Shown: piece by piece, positions 1 through 9,661 of the stretch
How positions within the stretch are numbered: position 1 is the stretch's first letter
Layout of the letters: every line of letters begins with the position of its first letter
NCBI RefSeq assembly: GCF_024347435.1
Contig: NZ_AP025480.1
Location: 806,001 to 870,000, forward strand
Reading direction: 5' to 3'
Length of the DNA: 64,000 bases
Source: Vibrio cyclitrophicus
GTDB taxonomy: Bacteria; Pseudomonadota; Gammaproteobacteria; Enterobacterales; Vibrionaceae
Made by a program: the position numbers and the translations under genes
Notes under the pieces: generated by a model
Database searches by the model: none
The model's input: the letters and a program-made list of their open reading frames with translations, nothing else
What the model was told of the DNA's origin: nothing

Positions 1-891
1 GTAGCCTTGCAGTTCTTTAACTGGAATACCTGCGTAGCTAGCAGCAATCGCGAGATCGAGCTGTTCATCTGGGTTCACCAGAGTTAATACGGGTTTGTTA
101 GGAATAGCTGGAATATCAATTCCATATTTCTCTTGATTTGCGATTACATCAGCCAGCGCGAGTAGCTTAGGAACATAGCTGCTGGTCTCTTTTGGTAAAT
201 CTAGAGAGAAGAAGTCGATTGGTTTACCTAGTTTCTTGTTCTTACGAATTGCGCTGTTTACTCGACCGCCACCACTATTGTAGGCCGCAATCGCATGGTT
301 CCAATCGCCATCAAAGCGTCTATTTAGGTCCGAAAGGAAATCCAATGCCGCATCGGTAGAAGCGGCTACGTCACGACGACCGTCATACCAGAAGTTCTGT
401 TCTAGCCCGTAGTCTTTGCCGGTGCCAGAAATGAATTGCCATAGTCCTGCAGCACTGCCATGAGAGTAGGCAAACGCATCAAAAGAACTTTCTACAACGG
501 GCAATAGTGCCAATTCTAATGGCAACCCTTTTTCTTCAATCTTCGTCGTAATCAGATAAAGAAAAGGTTCAGCACGTTGTGAGACGGTTTTGAGGTGACT
601 AGGGTGTTTTAGATACCAAGTTCGGTAGTAGTCGACTTTCTTTTCGTCGGGTACTTCCATTTCAAGTTGCATCGCAATGCGTTTCCAAACATCTTCTTGT
701 GTTTGTGGAGTAACGATAGGTGCTTCAACTTTGGATTCTTCTTTGGTCGCTTCTGATGAAACGTTCGTTTGAGAAACTTCTTTAGTAGGAGATGTGTTGG
801 TTTGCTCGGAAGCTTGGTCTGGATTCTCTGACTGAGTTAATTGGCAACCAGAAAGTAGTAATACCAAAGCCCAGCTGTACTTAACTCGCAT
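1..891 (-). CDS. mltD: Membrane-bound lytic murein transglycosylase D (3' part outside window)
   Basis: Lytic transglycosylase that cleaves the glycan strands of peptidoglycan to 1,6-anhydromuropeptides at the inner face of the outer membrane. I read an open frame of 297 codons from the ATG at 889-891 to the window edge; the C-terminal part, where LysM repeats normally lie, is missing. The N-terminus is a short lipoprotein signal with lipobox LLSGC, followed by a Gln/Glu/Thr-rich linker. The SLT core shows the catalytic glutamate in PVVESSFD, then AAGLWQFISGTG and the AAYNSGGGRV motif of family 1 enzymes. It lies just downstream of gloB on the same strand, with a 70-base gap, the same neighbourhood as in E. 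coli. The assignment is firm. Confidence 0.95.
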   Translation of the reverse strand, partial: MRVKYSWALVLLLSGCQLTQSENPDQASEQTNTSPTKEVSQTNVSSEATKEESKVEAPIVTPQTQEDVWKRIAMQLEMEVPDEKKVDYYRTWYLKHPSHLKTVSQRAEPFLYLITTKIEEKGLPLELALLPVVESSFDAFAYSHGSAAGLWQFISGTGKDYGLEQNFWYDGRRDVAASTDAALDFLSDLNRRFDGDWNHAIAAYNSGGGRVNSAIRKNKKLGKPIDFFSLDLPKETSSYVPKLLALADVIANQEKYGIDIPAIPNKPVLTLVNPDEQLDLAIAASYAGIPVKELQGY

Positions 892-961
892 GTTACAGCC
901 TTTTTAATAAACGGCTGCTGATAATACTTGCCACTCCCTATGAGTGACAAGTATGGATTTG

Positions 962-1720
962 TTAAAATTCGTTCTTCCACGCACGTAAAGCGGTAAAGAC
1001 TGATAAAGGATCGGTCTGCTCGGTACGATTAGATACTGATTTAACTACACTTGGCTCTGTGTAACGTAAGAAAGGGTTCACAAACTTCTCTTGTCTCAAA
1101 TTTGTGGGGATGGTCGACTTATTCTGAGCGCGCAGTCGGTTTACTTGGTCTCGATATTGCTGCAAATGTTGGTTATCAGGTTCAACGGCAAGTGCGAAAG
1201 CGACATTAGCTGCTGTGTACTCGTGTGCACAATAGACTTCCGTTTCTTGAGGAAGTGCCGTGATCTTATTCGGCGCGTCAAACATTTGTTGTGGTGTGCC
1301 TTCCATGATTCGACCACAACCCGCTGAGAACAATACATCGCCACAAAATAACTTAGCATCACCGACATAACCGATGTGACCTGCGGTGTGTCCACTGAGC
1401 CCAAGTACTAGAAAGACTTCGCCAAACAGCTCTAACTGGTCACCATCGTCGACAGGGTGAGTCAACGTTGGGATCGGTTCGTTTTTTGGGCCCACTACAT
1501 CAACGCCAGGGTGTTGCCTTACTAATTCTGGAACGCCACCAATGTGATCATGGTGGTGGTGTGTAATCAAGATTGCATCTAAAGTTAGCTCATGATGTGC
1601 CAAGTACTCTAATACTGGAGCCGCATCACCAGGGTCGACGACAGCACAACGGCGATCGCTATTTTCAATCAGCCAGATGTAATTATCGTTAAATGCAGGT
1701 ATGCTTTTGATATGTAACAT
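962..1720 (-). CDS. gloB: Hydroxyacylglutathione hydrolase (glyoxalase II)
   Basis: Hydrolyses S-D-lactoylglutathione to D-lactate and glutathione, the second step of cytosolic methylglyoxal detoxification. The 252-residue protein is a metallo-beta-lactamase fold with the binuclear metal motif THHHHDH at residues 53-59, the later GHTAGH, the FCGD motif and a C-terminal CAHEY segment. The frame is open upstream to 1888, but the ATG at 1718-1720 has a GGAG ribosome site and begins with the family-typical [16 protein letters not shown], so the extra 56 codons are rejected. It is divergent from the methyltransferase gene starting at 1774, leaving a short shared promoter region. Confidence 0.96.
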   Translation of the reverse strand: MLHIKSIPAFNDNYIWLIENSDRRCAVVDPGDAAPVLEYLAHHELTLDAILITHHHHDHIGGVPELVRQHPGVDVVGPKNEPIPTLTHPVDDGDQLELFGEVFLVLGLSGHTAGHIGYVGDAKLFCGDVLFSAGCGRIMEGTPQQMFDAPNKITALPQETEVYCAHEYTAANVAFALAVEPDNQHLQQYRDQVNRLRAQNKSTIPTNLRQEKFVNPFLRYTEPSVVKSVSNRTEQTDPLSVFTALRAWKNEF

Positions 1721-1773
1721 TATTGGATCTCCAGTCACTTTTAGTGAGACAGAATAAGTGAGATAGATTATTG

Positions 1774-2556
1774 ATGAAGCCAGCGCGTAGCAGAAAGAAG
1801 TTTGAGCGTCCTTACACTTGGGCACAGTTGCACAATGGGGACTGGTTGAGAGAATCAATTCAAACTCGACTCGATGAGTGGTGTCCAAAGCTTTTTGGTT
1901 ACCACATGCTCAAGCTCGGCGGCCTCAGTAGTGAGATTTCTAGCTGCACATGCAACATTCAACATCAAGTAAACCTAGATATCCAGAACCCATTACATAA
2001 TGTGATAGCGGATGGCTATAATTTACCCTTTTTAGAGAAAAGTTTTGATGTTGTGGTGCTCAGTCATCAATTAGATTATAGCAATGACCCACATAGGTTA
2101 TTGAGAGAAGTTGACCGAGTGATGATGGACGATGGCTATATTATCATCACAGGCTTTAATCCGTTTAGTCTTACTGGGCTTGCGAGTTTACTACCTTGGC
2201 GAAGAAACAGTTTACCTTGGAGTGGGCGCATGTATACGCCAAGTCGAGTTAAAGACTGGTTAGGTGTACTAAATTATGAAGTGATCCACTGTGATACCTA
2301 CGCGCTGTTTCCGATGAGTAAATATCAGGCGATGTGGACGTGGTTAGAGAATAGCTTGGGCGGTTGTGCATCCTTTGCGGGAAGCCAATACTTTATTGTT
2401 GCTCGCAAGCGTACTTATCCGCTCAAACCGATTAAGCCTCATTGGCACCTTAAACGACGTTTTTCTCCTGTTGGAGCGAGCTTTAGAACCAATACGCGTC
2501 GTACAATGGATTCAGCCAAAGCTTCATACCCGCTAAATACAGAAAAAGCCGACTAG
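1774..2556 (+). CDS. SAM-dependent methyltransferase, YafS-like
   Basis: Probable class I SAM-dependent methyltransferase of 260 residues; substrate unknown. The Methyltransf_11 core is visible as an early acidic segment, [31 protein letters not shown] motif II and the strand [12 protein letters not shown]. It sits between gloB and rnhA as yafS does in E. coli, which is the main support for naming the family. A TTG codon directly before the ATG at 1774 also keeps the frame open, but ATG is preferred. The TAG stop lies inside the target duplication of the adjacent IS, so the insertion left the protein intact but split the gene's terminator. Confidence 0.85.
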   Translation: MKPARSRKKFERPYTWAQLHNGDWLRESIQTRLDEWCPKLFGYHMLKLGGLSSEISSCTCNIQHQVNLDIQNPLHNVIADGYNLPFLEKSFDVVVLSHQLDYSNDPHRLLREVDRVMMDDGYIIITGFNPFSLTGLASLLPWRRNSLPWSGRMYTPSRVKDWLGVLNYEVIHCDTYALFPMSKYQAMWTWLENSLGGCASFAGSQYFIVARKRTYPLKPIKPHWHLKRRFSPVGASFRTNTRRTMDSAKASYPLNTEKAD

Positions 2557-2561
2557 AGGTC
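2541..2561 (+). terminator. Left half of a split yafS/rnhA intrinsic terminator
   Basis: The sequence aaaaagccgactagaggtc at 2543-2561 is one arm plus loop of a hairpin whose other arm, gtcggctttt, is now at 4011-4020 beyond the IS. Removing the IS and one copy of the 11-bp duplication restores AAAAGCCGAC-tagag-GTCGGCTTTT, a bidirectional terminator between the convergent genes. The yafS stop codon lies in its loop. Confidence 0.8.
2551..2561. repeat. Target-site duplication, left copy
   Basis: gactagaggtc, identical to the copy at 4003-4013. The repeat is itself nearly palindromic (gac-tagag-gtc). Confidence 0.88.
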
Positions 2562-2570
2562 CAACACCTA

Positions 2571-3908
2571 TCATTTAAGGTGTTTAGATCGCACAGTGTA
2601 GCGAGTCTTACTAAAACGAACGGTCCTACCTTTGGGCCGTTTTTGTTTTTCGGGCAAAATATAACGTTTCACTCGCTCTCTCATAGCTCGCAGCTTTTTG
2701 GGAATAGAACCTGGAGAAGCGATAGCACACCACATTAGCTCATCTTGAATATCTCGAAGTGCCATCGTAAAGCTTATCCTAAGTGGTGAGACTTCTGCCT
2801 CTTTTGCTATTCGGCTAATCTCCAGACGGATTAAGTTATACGCGATAAGGATACCCCATACCTCTTGCTTTACACCCTCTACAGATTGACTGCGGAGCAG
2901 AATTTCATCTTCAAGCATGTCATGCTTAATCTCGCCATAACTCTTCTCGATTTCCCACCTTTCGAAGTACACGTCTAATAATGATTTTAAACTGTATTTT
3001 CTATCTGTTAGAGAAGTCAGCAGCCCTTGTATATGATTGGGTTGTTGTTCACCATCATCGGGGTATAGAGCCAGCCTCGCTTTCCACGTTTCCGGGAGGC
3101 TCGGGTCTTGCTTTCTAGCTTGTGGAGAGACTTTCATCTCTACAATCAGATCTCGCCCATCATCATCGAGTTGCTCGATGGTTTCATACTTCACATTCGA
3201 CTTTATGGGCGTCATCCAGTGACTTGTCCCATGCTCTCGTTGCCAGTTAAGCATAAGCTCTGCGCTCAGGTAGCAACGGTCAAAAATGGTCAATGAATTC
3301 GGGACAGCTGATGAAATTAAATCTTTTGCATAGCTAATTTCACCTTTAGAACTTTCCCCAAAAGCCACATCATGAATAAGTCGACTCCGTAGGGATGTGA
3401 GTGCGCACATTCGAACGATTGGATATTCAGTGTGCCTGTCTTTTCGGTAGTAAACATATTGATAATGCTCAGCTAAGCTTGGGTTATCGTGCGTTCTAAA
3501 CTGTGTGCCATCAATTGAAAATAGGCTCAAACCATTCCATTTATCACCCGCATCTTCCGACTGTGTCCAGTGCTTTGCTGTGATTGAGAATAATGACTCT
3601 AAAGGTTTAGCGGTGAGGCGCTTTCTCGCCTGGGGAATCGCACTAGGTGCAATAGACTCACCCAATGAGTTAGACAATTTGAGGTCGAGTTTATCGAGTA
3701 CATCGGTAATCGGTCTATCTCGATAGAGACCAATACCAACGACTAACCATACAACAAGTTCGGCAGGTAACTTTCTACGACGCATACTCGCTTTGTTCGT
3801 TTCAGATAAAGCTTGGTTTATCCAATCTAGCGGAAGGTCTTTTTGGAACAAAGAAAGAGATTCTGGATTAGCAAAATCGTCAACATCGATTAACCAGTGT
3901 GACAGCAT
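2571..3908 (-). CDS. IS4-family transposase
   Basis: DDE transposase of 445 residues from the ATG at 3906-3908. It shows an IS4-type N-terminal domain (LPLDWINQALS...MRRRKLPAELVVW), then DDE residues in FSIDGTQF and LTIFDRCYLS, and the YREK signature read as YFERWEIEKSYGEIK, with exact Y-2-R-3-E-6-K spacing. The frame is open 15 codons further upstream, but that extension runs through a hairpin and the only Shine-Dalgarno-like AAGGG is 8 bases before the 3908 start. The stop lies 9 bases from the left IS end. It is transcribed against yafS and in the same direction as rnhA. Confidence 0.93.
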   Translation of the reverse strand: MLSHWLIDVDDFANPESLSLFQKDLPLDWINQALSETNKASMRRRKLPAELVVWLVVGIGLYRDRPITDVLDKLDLKLSNSLGESIAPSAIPQARKRLTAKPLESLFSITAKHWTQSEDAGDKWNGLSLFSIDGTQFRTHDNPSLAEHYQYVYYRKDRHTEYPIVRMCALTSLRSRLIHDVAFGESSKGEISYAKDLISSAVPNSLTIFDRCYLSAELMLNWQREHGTSHWMTPIKSNVKYETIEQLDDDGRDLIVEMKVSPQARKQDPSLPETWKARLALYPDDGEQQPNHIQGLLTSLTDRKYSLKSLLDVYFERWEIEKSYGEIKHDMLEDEILLRSQSVEGVKQEVWGILIAYNLIRLEISRIAKEAEVSPLRISFTMALRDIQDELMWCAIASPGSIPKKLRAMRERVKRYILPEKQKRPKGRTVRFSKTRYTVRSKHLK

Positions 3909-3912
3909 AAAA

Positions 3913-3944
3913 AATACCCTTAAACAGAAGTGCTTAAGGGTATT
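3913..3944 (-). promoter_or_regulatory. Hairpin over the transposase ribosome site
   Basis: Perfect 11-bp inverted repeat AATACCCTTAA / TTAAGGGTATT with a 10-base loop, followed on the minus strand by a six-T run that abuts the transposase ATG. It sequesters the AAGGG ribosome site and resembles an intrinsic terminator. It should block expression from transcripts entering from rnhA, as known for other IS4-family elements. Confidence 0.75.
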
Positions 3945-4002
3945 GTCAACCATCTGCAGGATCGTTCAACTGATCAGGAAAATGCTTAAATGATCAGTGT
4001 TA

Positions 4003-4013
4003 GACTAGAGGTC
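4003..4013. repeat. Target-site duplication, right copy
   Basis: gactagaggtc, identical to 2551-2561; followed by ggctttt, the displaced 3' arm and T-run of the split terminator. Confidence 0.88.
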
Positions 4014-4084
4014 GGCTTTTCATCTATTCATTGGGCTAAGAAATTATCAATTTCTTTAATAAGTTATCAATCAGTTCGAGAAAC

Positions 4085-4123
4085 TATCTTGGTTCAAATG
4101 TTACATCGAATTGAACTAAGATA
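4085..4123 (-). terminator. Possible hairpin downstream of rnhA
   Basis: Inverted repeat TATCTTGGTTCAA / TTGAACTAAGATA (12 of 13 paired) directly after the rnhA stop. The following T content on the minus strand is weak (GTTTC), so it may stabilise the 3' end rather than terminate. The original strong terminator further on was split by the IS. Confidence 0.4.
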
Positions 4124-4124
4124 A

Positions 4125-4589
4125 TTAGCTTGGTTGATAACCAGTATCCTCTTGAGTTGGATTCTCAGCCGCAGTTCGCGCTAGGTCATCACACATTTCG
4201 TTTTCTCTGTGTCCCGCATGTCCTTTTACCCAGCGCCAATCAACGGTGTGACGAGCAGTTTCTTTATCAAGCCTTTGCCAAAGATCGGCGTTTTTAACAG
4301 GTTTCTTATCAGCTGTTTTCCAATCTCGCTTTTTCCAGTTGTGAATCCACTGTGTGATACCTTGGCGTACGTATTGGCTATCGGTGGTCAAAATCACAGA
4401 GCAAGGCTCTTTGAGGGTTTGGAGAGCAACAACAGCGGCGAGCATTTCCATACGGTTATTGGTTGTTAGCGTGAAGCCTTCTGCTAGTGTCTTTTCGACT
4501 TTTTTGTAGCGAAGTACGATACCATAGCCACCCGGACCAGGGTTACCTAAACAAGAACCATCAGTGAAAATTTCAACTTGTTTCGTCAT
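4125..4589 (-). CDS. rnhA: Ribonuclease HI
   Basis: Endonuclease that degrades the RNA strand of RNA:DNA hybrids, removing R-loops and primers. The 154-residue length is normal for the family. The catalytic carboxylates are visible at D10 ([14 protein letters not shown]), E48 (NNRMEM), D70 (TTDSQYV) and D134, with the GHAGH loop at about residues 123-127. It is divergent from dnaQ with 56 bases between start codons, the classic rnhA/dnaQ arrangement. Its downstream side now ends against an IS, so its original terminator is gone. Confidence 0.97.
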   Translation of the reverse strand: MTKQVEIFTDGSCLGNPGPGGYGIVLRYKKVEKTLAEGFTLTTNNRMEMLAAVVALQTLKEPCSVILTTDSQYVRQGITQWIHNWKKRDWKTADKKPVKNADLWQRLDKETARHTVDWRWVKGHAGHRENEMCDDLARTAAENPTQEDTGYQPS

Positions 4590-4645
4590 GATTTGATACT
4601 ATTACCTCAAGCACATTATCGGCATAGTCTGACACAGTTATCCTT

Positions 4646-5413
4646 ATGAATACCAGTAGCACTCCAGAACAAAGCACGAACGAAAAAAACAGTTCGAACG
4701 AAAATAAGCGCATTGTTGTACTCGATACCGAAACCACAGGTATGAATACAGAAGGTGGTCCTCACTATATGGGCCACCGCATCGTTGAAATTGGTGCAGT
4801 AGAGATCATCAACCGTAGGTTGACCGGGCGTCATTTCCACGTGTACATCAAGCCCGATCGTGCGATTCAAGAAGAGGCGATTGGCGTTCATGGTATTACC
4901 GATGAATTCTTGATTGATAAGCCTGAATACCAAGATATACATAAAGAGTTTCTCGACTTTATCAAAGGTGCGGAGCTGGTGGCTCATAATGCGCCCTTCG
5001 ATACGGGTTTTATGGACTATGAGTTTGAGAAGCTTAATCCAGCGATAGGTAAAACGGATGACTACTGCAAAGTCACCGATACCTTGGCAATGGCGAAGAA
5101 GATATTCCCAGGTAAAAGAAACAACCTAGATATCTTATGTGACCGTTACGGTATTGATAACTCGCACCGTACTCTCCACGGCGCATTGCTCGATGCGGAG
5201 ATCCTAGCCGACGTCTACTTATTGATGACGGGTGGGCAAACTTCGCTACAATTTAACGCTGGCCAACAAGAAGGCGAAGCCGAAAGTATACGAAGAGTAG
5301 AAAGTGGTCGAAAATCCCTAAAGGTTTTACGAGCTACGGCCGATGAAGTAGAAGCGCATCAAAATCGTTTAGACCTCGTCGAGAAAAGCGGAAGCTGCCT
5401 TTGGCGTCAGTAG
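4646..5413 (+). CDS. dnaQ: DNA polymerase III epsilon subunit (proofreading exonuclease)
   Basis: 3'-5' proofreading exonuclease of the replicative polymerase III core. The 255 residues include an unusually polar N-terminal tail of about 20 residues (Asn, Ser and Glu-rich) before the exonuclease domain. DEDDh residues are visible: D27 and E29 in VLDTETTG, D119 in HNAPFD, H178 and D183 in LHGALLDAE. The C-terminal region that binds the alpha subunit is present. The start at 4646 follows a weak ribosome site, and a later start would still keep the exonuclease motif. It is followed closely by the TIGR03503-type gene. Confidence 0.97.
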   Translation: MNTSSTPEQSTNEKNSSNENKRIVVLDTETTGMNTEGGPHYMGHRIVEIGAVEIINRRLTGRHFHVYIKPDRAIQEEAIGVHGITDEFLIDKPEYQDIHKEFLDFIKGAELVAHNAPFDTGFMDYEFEKLNPAIGKTDDYCKVTDTLAMAKKIFPGKRNNLDILCDRYGIDNSHRTLHGALLDAEILADVYLLMTGGQTSLQFNAGQQEGEAESIRRVESGRKSLKVLRATADEVEAHQNRLDLVEKSGSCLWRQ

Positions 5414-5422
5414 GGAGAAAGT

Positions 5423-6670
5423 ATGTTAAGGGTATTGGCTACCGGTTACTTATTGCTGTTAAGCTTTAGCTTACATGCAGCAACGGAATCCGTAATGAGT
5501 TTATTGGATAACCGTTTTCGCGTTGATCCCAGTATTGAACAAGTCACCTTTGTGATTTATCGAGCCGATAACTCTAAACCCGTCGTTTTGGTTCGCCCTG
5601 ATGGCAAGAAATACTACTCTTGGCGCAATGCTGATAACGTCCGTTGGTACGAAGAATCATCTATGGACATTGTCTCTATTGATAAGCCAATGCCAGGCCC
5701 TTGGCAAGCGATAGGTAAAGTCTCACCTAAGAACAACATTAAACTATTGTCTCATTTGGTTTTGGATGCCAACGAATTTCCAAATAAGTTGTATCAAACC
5801 GAACACATCAAGTTCACCGCTCGTTTGACCTCAGATGGCAAACCTCTTGTTCTGCGTGATTTTCTGGATCGCGTGAAGCTCAAGGTGACGTTTACTAAGT
5901 TTGTCGAAAACGAAGAGTCTTTAGTGAGAGAGGCGCGCCCGGTCCCTGTTGTGATGGGAGAGTTTGCCGACGACGGTACAGGTTTAGACGAAAAAGCCGG
6001 AGATGGCGTATTCACAGTATCGTTACCTATTGATATTGAACCGGGCAAATACCGCGCGCGTATTACTTCTGGCAATGGCGTGTTTTTGCGAGCGCAAGAA
6101 CAAGAAGTACTCGTGTATCCAACCCCCATTACCACTACTTTTATCCAGTCTCGCAAAGAGGGTTTACCTCATACTATCGTAGTGTCCGGCGAGCAAGGCA
6201 TGATCGCGCCCAGCTCTTTGGCGGTTCATGTTGAGCACAAGGCTCCTGATGAGTTTGTTATGTACAGACAAGGCCAAGCTATGGTTGATGCAATGAAAGT
6301 GTCTCTAGAGGTACCTTACGCTGGTGAACTGGGTATTTATAACTGGTCGGGGATGGTTTATGCCACTGATGCTTCAAGCCAGCGTCCGCTGATTTTCCCA
6401 ATTACTGAGCAATCGTACAGCGTTGTTGAAGATATCGATTTAGCGGAGTCACGACGCCTTCAAGCAGAAGCGCTTGAGGAGCAAAAGCGTATCACAGCAG
6501 AATTAATGATACTTCAGAAGCGAGAAGATGACAGGCAACGTAGTATGGTCATTATCGCGGTGGGCAATGTGATCGCGATTCTATTGGGTTTGTTGGTTTG
6601 GTTTGTGGTTCGAAAGGTGAAAGTGAAGAAAAAGGCTCAACCAGAAATGCAGTTAAAGGCACCTAAGTAA
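5423..6670 (+). CDS. TIGR03503-type conserved membrane-anchored protein
   Basis: Function unknown. The 415-residue protein begins with a signal peptide (LATGYLLLLSFSLHAA), has a long periplasmic region with an immunoglobulin-like or von Willebrand-associated flavour (ADDGTGLDEKAGDGVFTVSLP), and ends with one membrane segment near residues 374-395 followed by a Lys-rich cytoplasmic tail. Length and topology match the TIGR03503 family, which is common after dnaQ in Vibrio and Shewanella as I recall. Only 9 bases separate it from dnaQ and a GGGAG site precedes the ATG, so the two are probably cotranscribed. A strong terminator follows at 6772-6804. Confidence 0.8.
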   Translation: MLRVLATGYLLLLSFSLHAATESVMSLLDNRFRVDPSIEQVTFVIYRADNSKPVVLVRPDGKKYYSWRNADNVRWYEESSMDIVSIDKPMPGPWQAIGKVSPKNNIKLLSHLVLDANEFPNKLYQTEHIKFTARLTSDGKPLVLRDFLDRVKLKVTFTKFVENEESLVREARPVPVVMGEFADDGTGLDEKAGDGVFTVSLPIDIEPGKYRARITSGNGVFLRAQEQEVLVYPTPITTTFIQSRKEGLPHTIVVSGEQGMIAPSSLAVHVEHKAPDEFVMYRQGQAMVDAMKVSLEVPYAGELGIYNWSGMVYATDASSQRPLIFPITEQSYSVVEDIDLAESRRLQAEALEEQKRITAELMILQKREDDRQRSMVIIAVGNVIAILLGLLVWFVVRKVKVKKKAQPEMQLKAPK

Positions 6671-6771
6671 GCTTGCAATCTATATGGTCTTTGTAAGTAT
6701 GAGCATTGGCATATAAATCATTGGTGTAAGACCGATTTGCGTTGGTATTGTAAAGAATCATAGTCGTTATT

Positions 6772-6804
6772 AAAAAAACGGGACTCATAAGAGTCCCGTT
6801 TTTT
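6772..6804. terminator. Bidirectional intrinsic terminator
   Basis: ACGGGACTC-ataa-GAGTCCCGT stem flanked by an A-run on the left and a T-run on the right; it serves the TIGR03503 gene and the convergent fadE. Confidence 0.9.
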
Positions 6805-6867
6805 ATTGCTTGTTTGCTTCAGCTACCCGTTCGATTTTAATGTCTCGTTTAGCCTTGGTTATCGATG

Positions 6868-9333
6868 CTAGGCAACGTTCTCAATTGATTGATCTGGGTA
6901 CTGTGATTTTGCAGCAAGCTTTTCTGGAGAGAAGTCGTCAACGTTAATTGTATACAGTCTGTGTTCCTCTGCACTGACAAGCAACGCAGCTTCTTTCTCA
7001 GTTAGGATGCCTTTCTCAAGCCCTAATTGAGCGACAAGGTCTAGTCGTAAGAAAGCGCGTTTTTGATGCGTTTCTTTACAAACTTTATCGAACAGTGGCT
7101 CAGCTTGAAGAATCACTTCGAGTGCTTTCTCAATCTTACCTACTGGGTTATGTTCAGTTGCTTCTAAGTATTGACCACGGCCGATACGTGAACGTGTTTC
7201 GCTCGGCGTTTGAATAATATGCGCTACTTGGCTATCTAGCTTGTCGTTTGGTGCGCGACGAATACGGCCAAATGGCATCAATACAACGCGAAGTAAACGA
7301 CCAATCACAGGGCTAGGGAAGTTTGCTAAAAACTCATCAATAGCGACTTCTGTCTGTCTTAGGCTGTCTTGCATACCCCAATGTACTAGCGGTAGATCTT
7401 CAGCGTGGCTGCCTTCGCTTTCAAAGCGTTTCAGTGTTGCTGAACCTAAGTAGAGTTGGCTCAGGATATCACCCAGTCTTGCTGATAGGCGTTCTCTGCG
7501 TTTCAATGAACCCCCTAAAACGGCCATTGAGATGTCAGAAAGTAGCGCTAGGTTGGCACTGTAGCGGTTAAGCTGTTGGTAGTAGCGCTGTGTCTGTTTA
7601 TCTGTTTTATTTAATGGTGTTGGTGCATCTGAACCACGACCATCGGTTAAACCAAACCACAAGCTGCGGACTAGGTTGCTCATAGTAAAGCTAACGTGCC
7701 CTGCTAACGCTGAATCAAACTTATCAAGCGCATCGCTGCTTTCAGAATAAGCGGCTTCCATTTCGTTAAGTACGTAAGGGTGACAACGAATCGCCCCTTG
7801 GCCGTAGATGATCATTGAACGAGTTAGGATGTTTGCACCTTCAACTGTTATGGCGATAGGCGAACCTTGGTAACCACGCGCTAAGAAGTTGGATGGACCT
7901 AAACAAATACCCTTACCGCCGACGATATCCATCGCATCAATGATGCTGCGTTGGCCACGGTGGGTACAATGATACTTAACGATTGCAGAGATAACCGAAG
8001 GCTTTTCGCCAAGGTCGATACCTGCGACGGTTAGGTTACTTGCCGCATCCATTACATAGGCGTTTCCTGCTAGACGTGCCAGTGGTTCTTCAACCCCTTC
8101 CATACGGCCGATAGGTTGCTTGAATTGACGACGAATGCGAGCGTAAGCGCCTGTAGCTAATGCCGCAGATTTAATGCCACCTGTCGAGTTTGAAGGCAGT
8201 GTGATACCACGGCCAACCGACAAACACTCAACCAGCATGCGCCAGCCTTGACCTGCCATTTTCTGACCACCAATGATGAAGTCGATAGGCACAAAAAGGT
8301 CGTCGCCTTTCGTTGGGCCATTTTGGAACGGAACGTTAAGCGGAAAGTGACGGTTGCCAATCTCGACGCCTTTTAAATCCGTTGGAATCAACGCACAAGT
8401 AATACCAAGATCTTGTTTATCTCCAAGCAGACCATCAGGGTCACGTAGTTTAAAGGCTAACCCTAAAACGGTTGCGACAGGAGCAAGAGTGATATAACGC
8501 TTGTTCCATGTTAAACGCATTCCAAGTACTTCTTCGCCTTGCCAATCTCCTTTACATACAATGCCGTAATCAGGGATTGAACCGGCATCTGAACCAGCTT
8601 CTGGGCTAGTTAGGGCAAAACACGGGATCTCTTTACCTTCTGCCAAACGTGGGAGGTAGTGGTTTCTTTGTTCTTCTGTACCGTAGTGTTGCAATAGTTC
8701 ACCGGGGCCTAATGAGTTAGGTACGCCTACGGTTGATGACAATACACTAGACACGCCAGTTAGCTTTTGTAGAACCAAGGATTGAGCGTAAGCTGAGAAT
8801 TCTAAACCGCCGTATTTTTTCTTGATGATCATGGCGAAGAATTTATGGTCCTTCAGGTATTGCCATACTTCCGACGGTAAATCAGCAAGTTCATGTGTCA
8901 CTTGGTAATCATTGACCATTGCACACACGTCATTAACCGGGCCATCTAAAAATGCTTGTTCAGCTTCTGAGAGTTTTGGATCGGCGATGTTTTGTAGTTT
9001 TTTCCATTCAGGCTTGCCTTTGAATAGCTCTGCTTCCCACCATACAGTGCCTGCTTCTAGAGCCTCTTTTTCTGTCTGAGACATTGCTGGTAGAACTTTC
9101 TTAAATAGAGAAAGCGCCTTTTGGCTTACTAGGGTTTGACGAATAGTCGGTACAGCAAAAATCGCTACCGCTAATAGGTAACAAAGCCAACCAGTAATCG
9201 CGACGCCGCCAAACAGTGTGAGTGCTATCATCGCGCAGGTTAGTACAACTAATGCACGCACCAGACTAACTCTATGGTAAAGACAGACGCCTAAGATGAC
9301 GGTCATGCCGAGTAGGGAGAGCAATATGTTCAT
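6868..9333 (-). CDS. fadE: Acyl-CoA dehydrogenase FadE
   Basis: Catalyses the first step of fatty acid beta-oxidation, forming trans-2-enoyl-CoA with FAD. The 821-residue length matches the long FadE type. The N-terminus has two or three hydrophobic segments within the first 65 residues, consistent with membrane attachment. The acyl-CoA dehydrogenase core is seen in [37 protein letters not shown] and the late [13 protein letters not shown] block, followed by the FadE-specific C-terminal domain. A FadR-like operator lies 48 bases upstream of the ATG. Order fadE-gmhA-yafJ is as in E. coli. Confidence 0.96.
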   Translation of the reverse strand: MNILLSLLGMTVILGVCLYHRVSLVRALVVLTCAMIALTLFGGVAITGWLCYLLAVAIFAVPTIRQTLVSQKALSLFKKVLPAMSQTEKEALEAGTVWWEAELFKGKPEWKKLQNIADPKLSEAEQAFLDGPVNDVCAMVNDYQVTHELADLPSEVWQYLKDHKFFAMIIKKKYGGLEFSAYAQSLVLQKLTGVSSVLSSTVGVPNSLGPGELLQHYGTEEQRNHYLPRLAEGKEIPCFALTSPEAGSDAGSIPDYGIVCKGDWQGEEVLGMRLTWNKRYITLAPVATVLGLAFKLRDPDGLLGDKQDLGITCALIPTDLKGVEIGNRHFPLNVPFQNGPTKGDDLFVPIDFIIGGQKMAGQGWRMLVECLSVGRGITLPSNSTGGIKSAALATGAYARIRRQFKQPIGRMEGVEEPLARLAGNAYVMDAASNLTVAGIDLGEKPSVISAIVKYHCTHRGQRSIIDAMDIVGGKGICLGPSNFLARGYQGSPIAITVEGANILTRSMIIYGQGAIRCHPYVLNEMEAAYSESSDALDKFDSALAGHVSFTMSNLVRSLWFGLTDGRGSDAPTPLNKTDKQTQRYYQQLNRYSANLALLSDISMAVLGGSLKRRERLSARLGDILSQLYLGSATLKRFESEGSHAEDLPLVHWGMQDSLRQTEVAIDEFLANFPSPVIGRLLRVVLMPFGRIRRAPNDKLDSQVAHIIQTPSETRSRIGRGQYLEATEHNPVGKIEKALEVILQAEPLFDKVCKETHQKRAFLRLDLVAQLGLEKGILTEKEAALLVSAEEHRLYTINVDDFSPEKLAAKSQYPDQSIENVA

Positions 9334-9661
9334 GATCGATTTCCTTTTCAGAGATCACTTATTGTTATTAAGTTTTAGGTAAGAGGTCTAACCAGTTAAG
9401 TGTAAACAAAATATTAAATATTTGTAAAACTCTAAATTGGATAAAAAGCGATCTGAATAGAGTTAAAATTCTAATTGTGAGAGGTTGGTGGTGAATATTT
9501 GGGCGGATCGACAGTGACTGGTTAATAAAGGTGGCAATCTTTGGGCTTAAGTGTCGACACTATTTCATGTTTGTGGGTAAACTCAGTTAAAAGAGGGAAA
9601 AACCCTCAGCTCTCATTTCACGTACTTTAAGTTGCGTAACAAAATATAAGAGATAAGCCTT
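9334..9661. other. fadE/gmhA divergent intergenic region
   Basis: 328 bases without a supported gene. It holds the FadR-like site and the presumed fadE promoter on the left and the gmhA leader on the right. Apart from the gmhA ribosome region (ataagaga) I see no further structure. Confidence 0.6.
9381..9397 (-). promoter_or_regulatory. FadR-like operator upstream of fadE
   Basis: On the minus strand the site reads AACTGGTTAGACCTCTT, which matches the FadR consensus AACTGGTCNGACCAGTT at 13 of 16 specified positions, with a perfect left half. Its position 48 bases before the fadE start fits repression in the absence of long-chain acyl-CoA. Confidence 0.72.

Larger units (their letters stand above)
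2562..4002 (-). mobile_element. IS4-family insertion sequence, about 1.44 kb, complete
   Basis: Complete element with one transposase gene. The ends are imperfect inverted repeats: CAACACCTATCATTTAAGG at 2562-2580 against TAACACTGATCATTTAAGC read inward from 4002, 15 of 19 matching. It is bounded by 11-bp direct repeats gactagaggtc at 2551-2561 and 4003-4013, in the range expected for the IS4 family. The duplication lies in the hairpin loop of a pre-existing terminator. Several GATC sites lie in the ends. The intact frame and perfect duplication suggest a recent, possibly active insertion. Confidence 0.9.

Noticed and set aside
926..952. Inverted repeat ACTTGCCACTC / GAGTGACAAGT between gloB and mltD as a terminator
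   Set aside because: It lacks a T-run on either strand and lies between two genes of the same direction; at most a processing or stability element.
1721..1888. N-terminal extension of gloB
   Set aside because: The extension overlaps the divergent methyltransferase gene and has no family similarity; the 1720 start has a good ribosome site.
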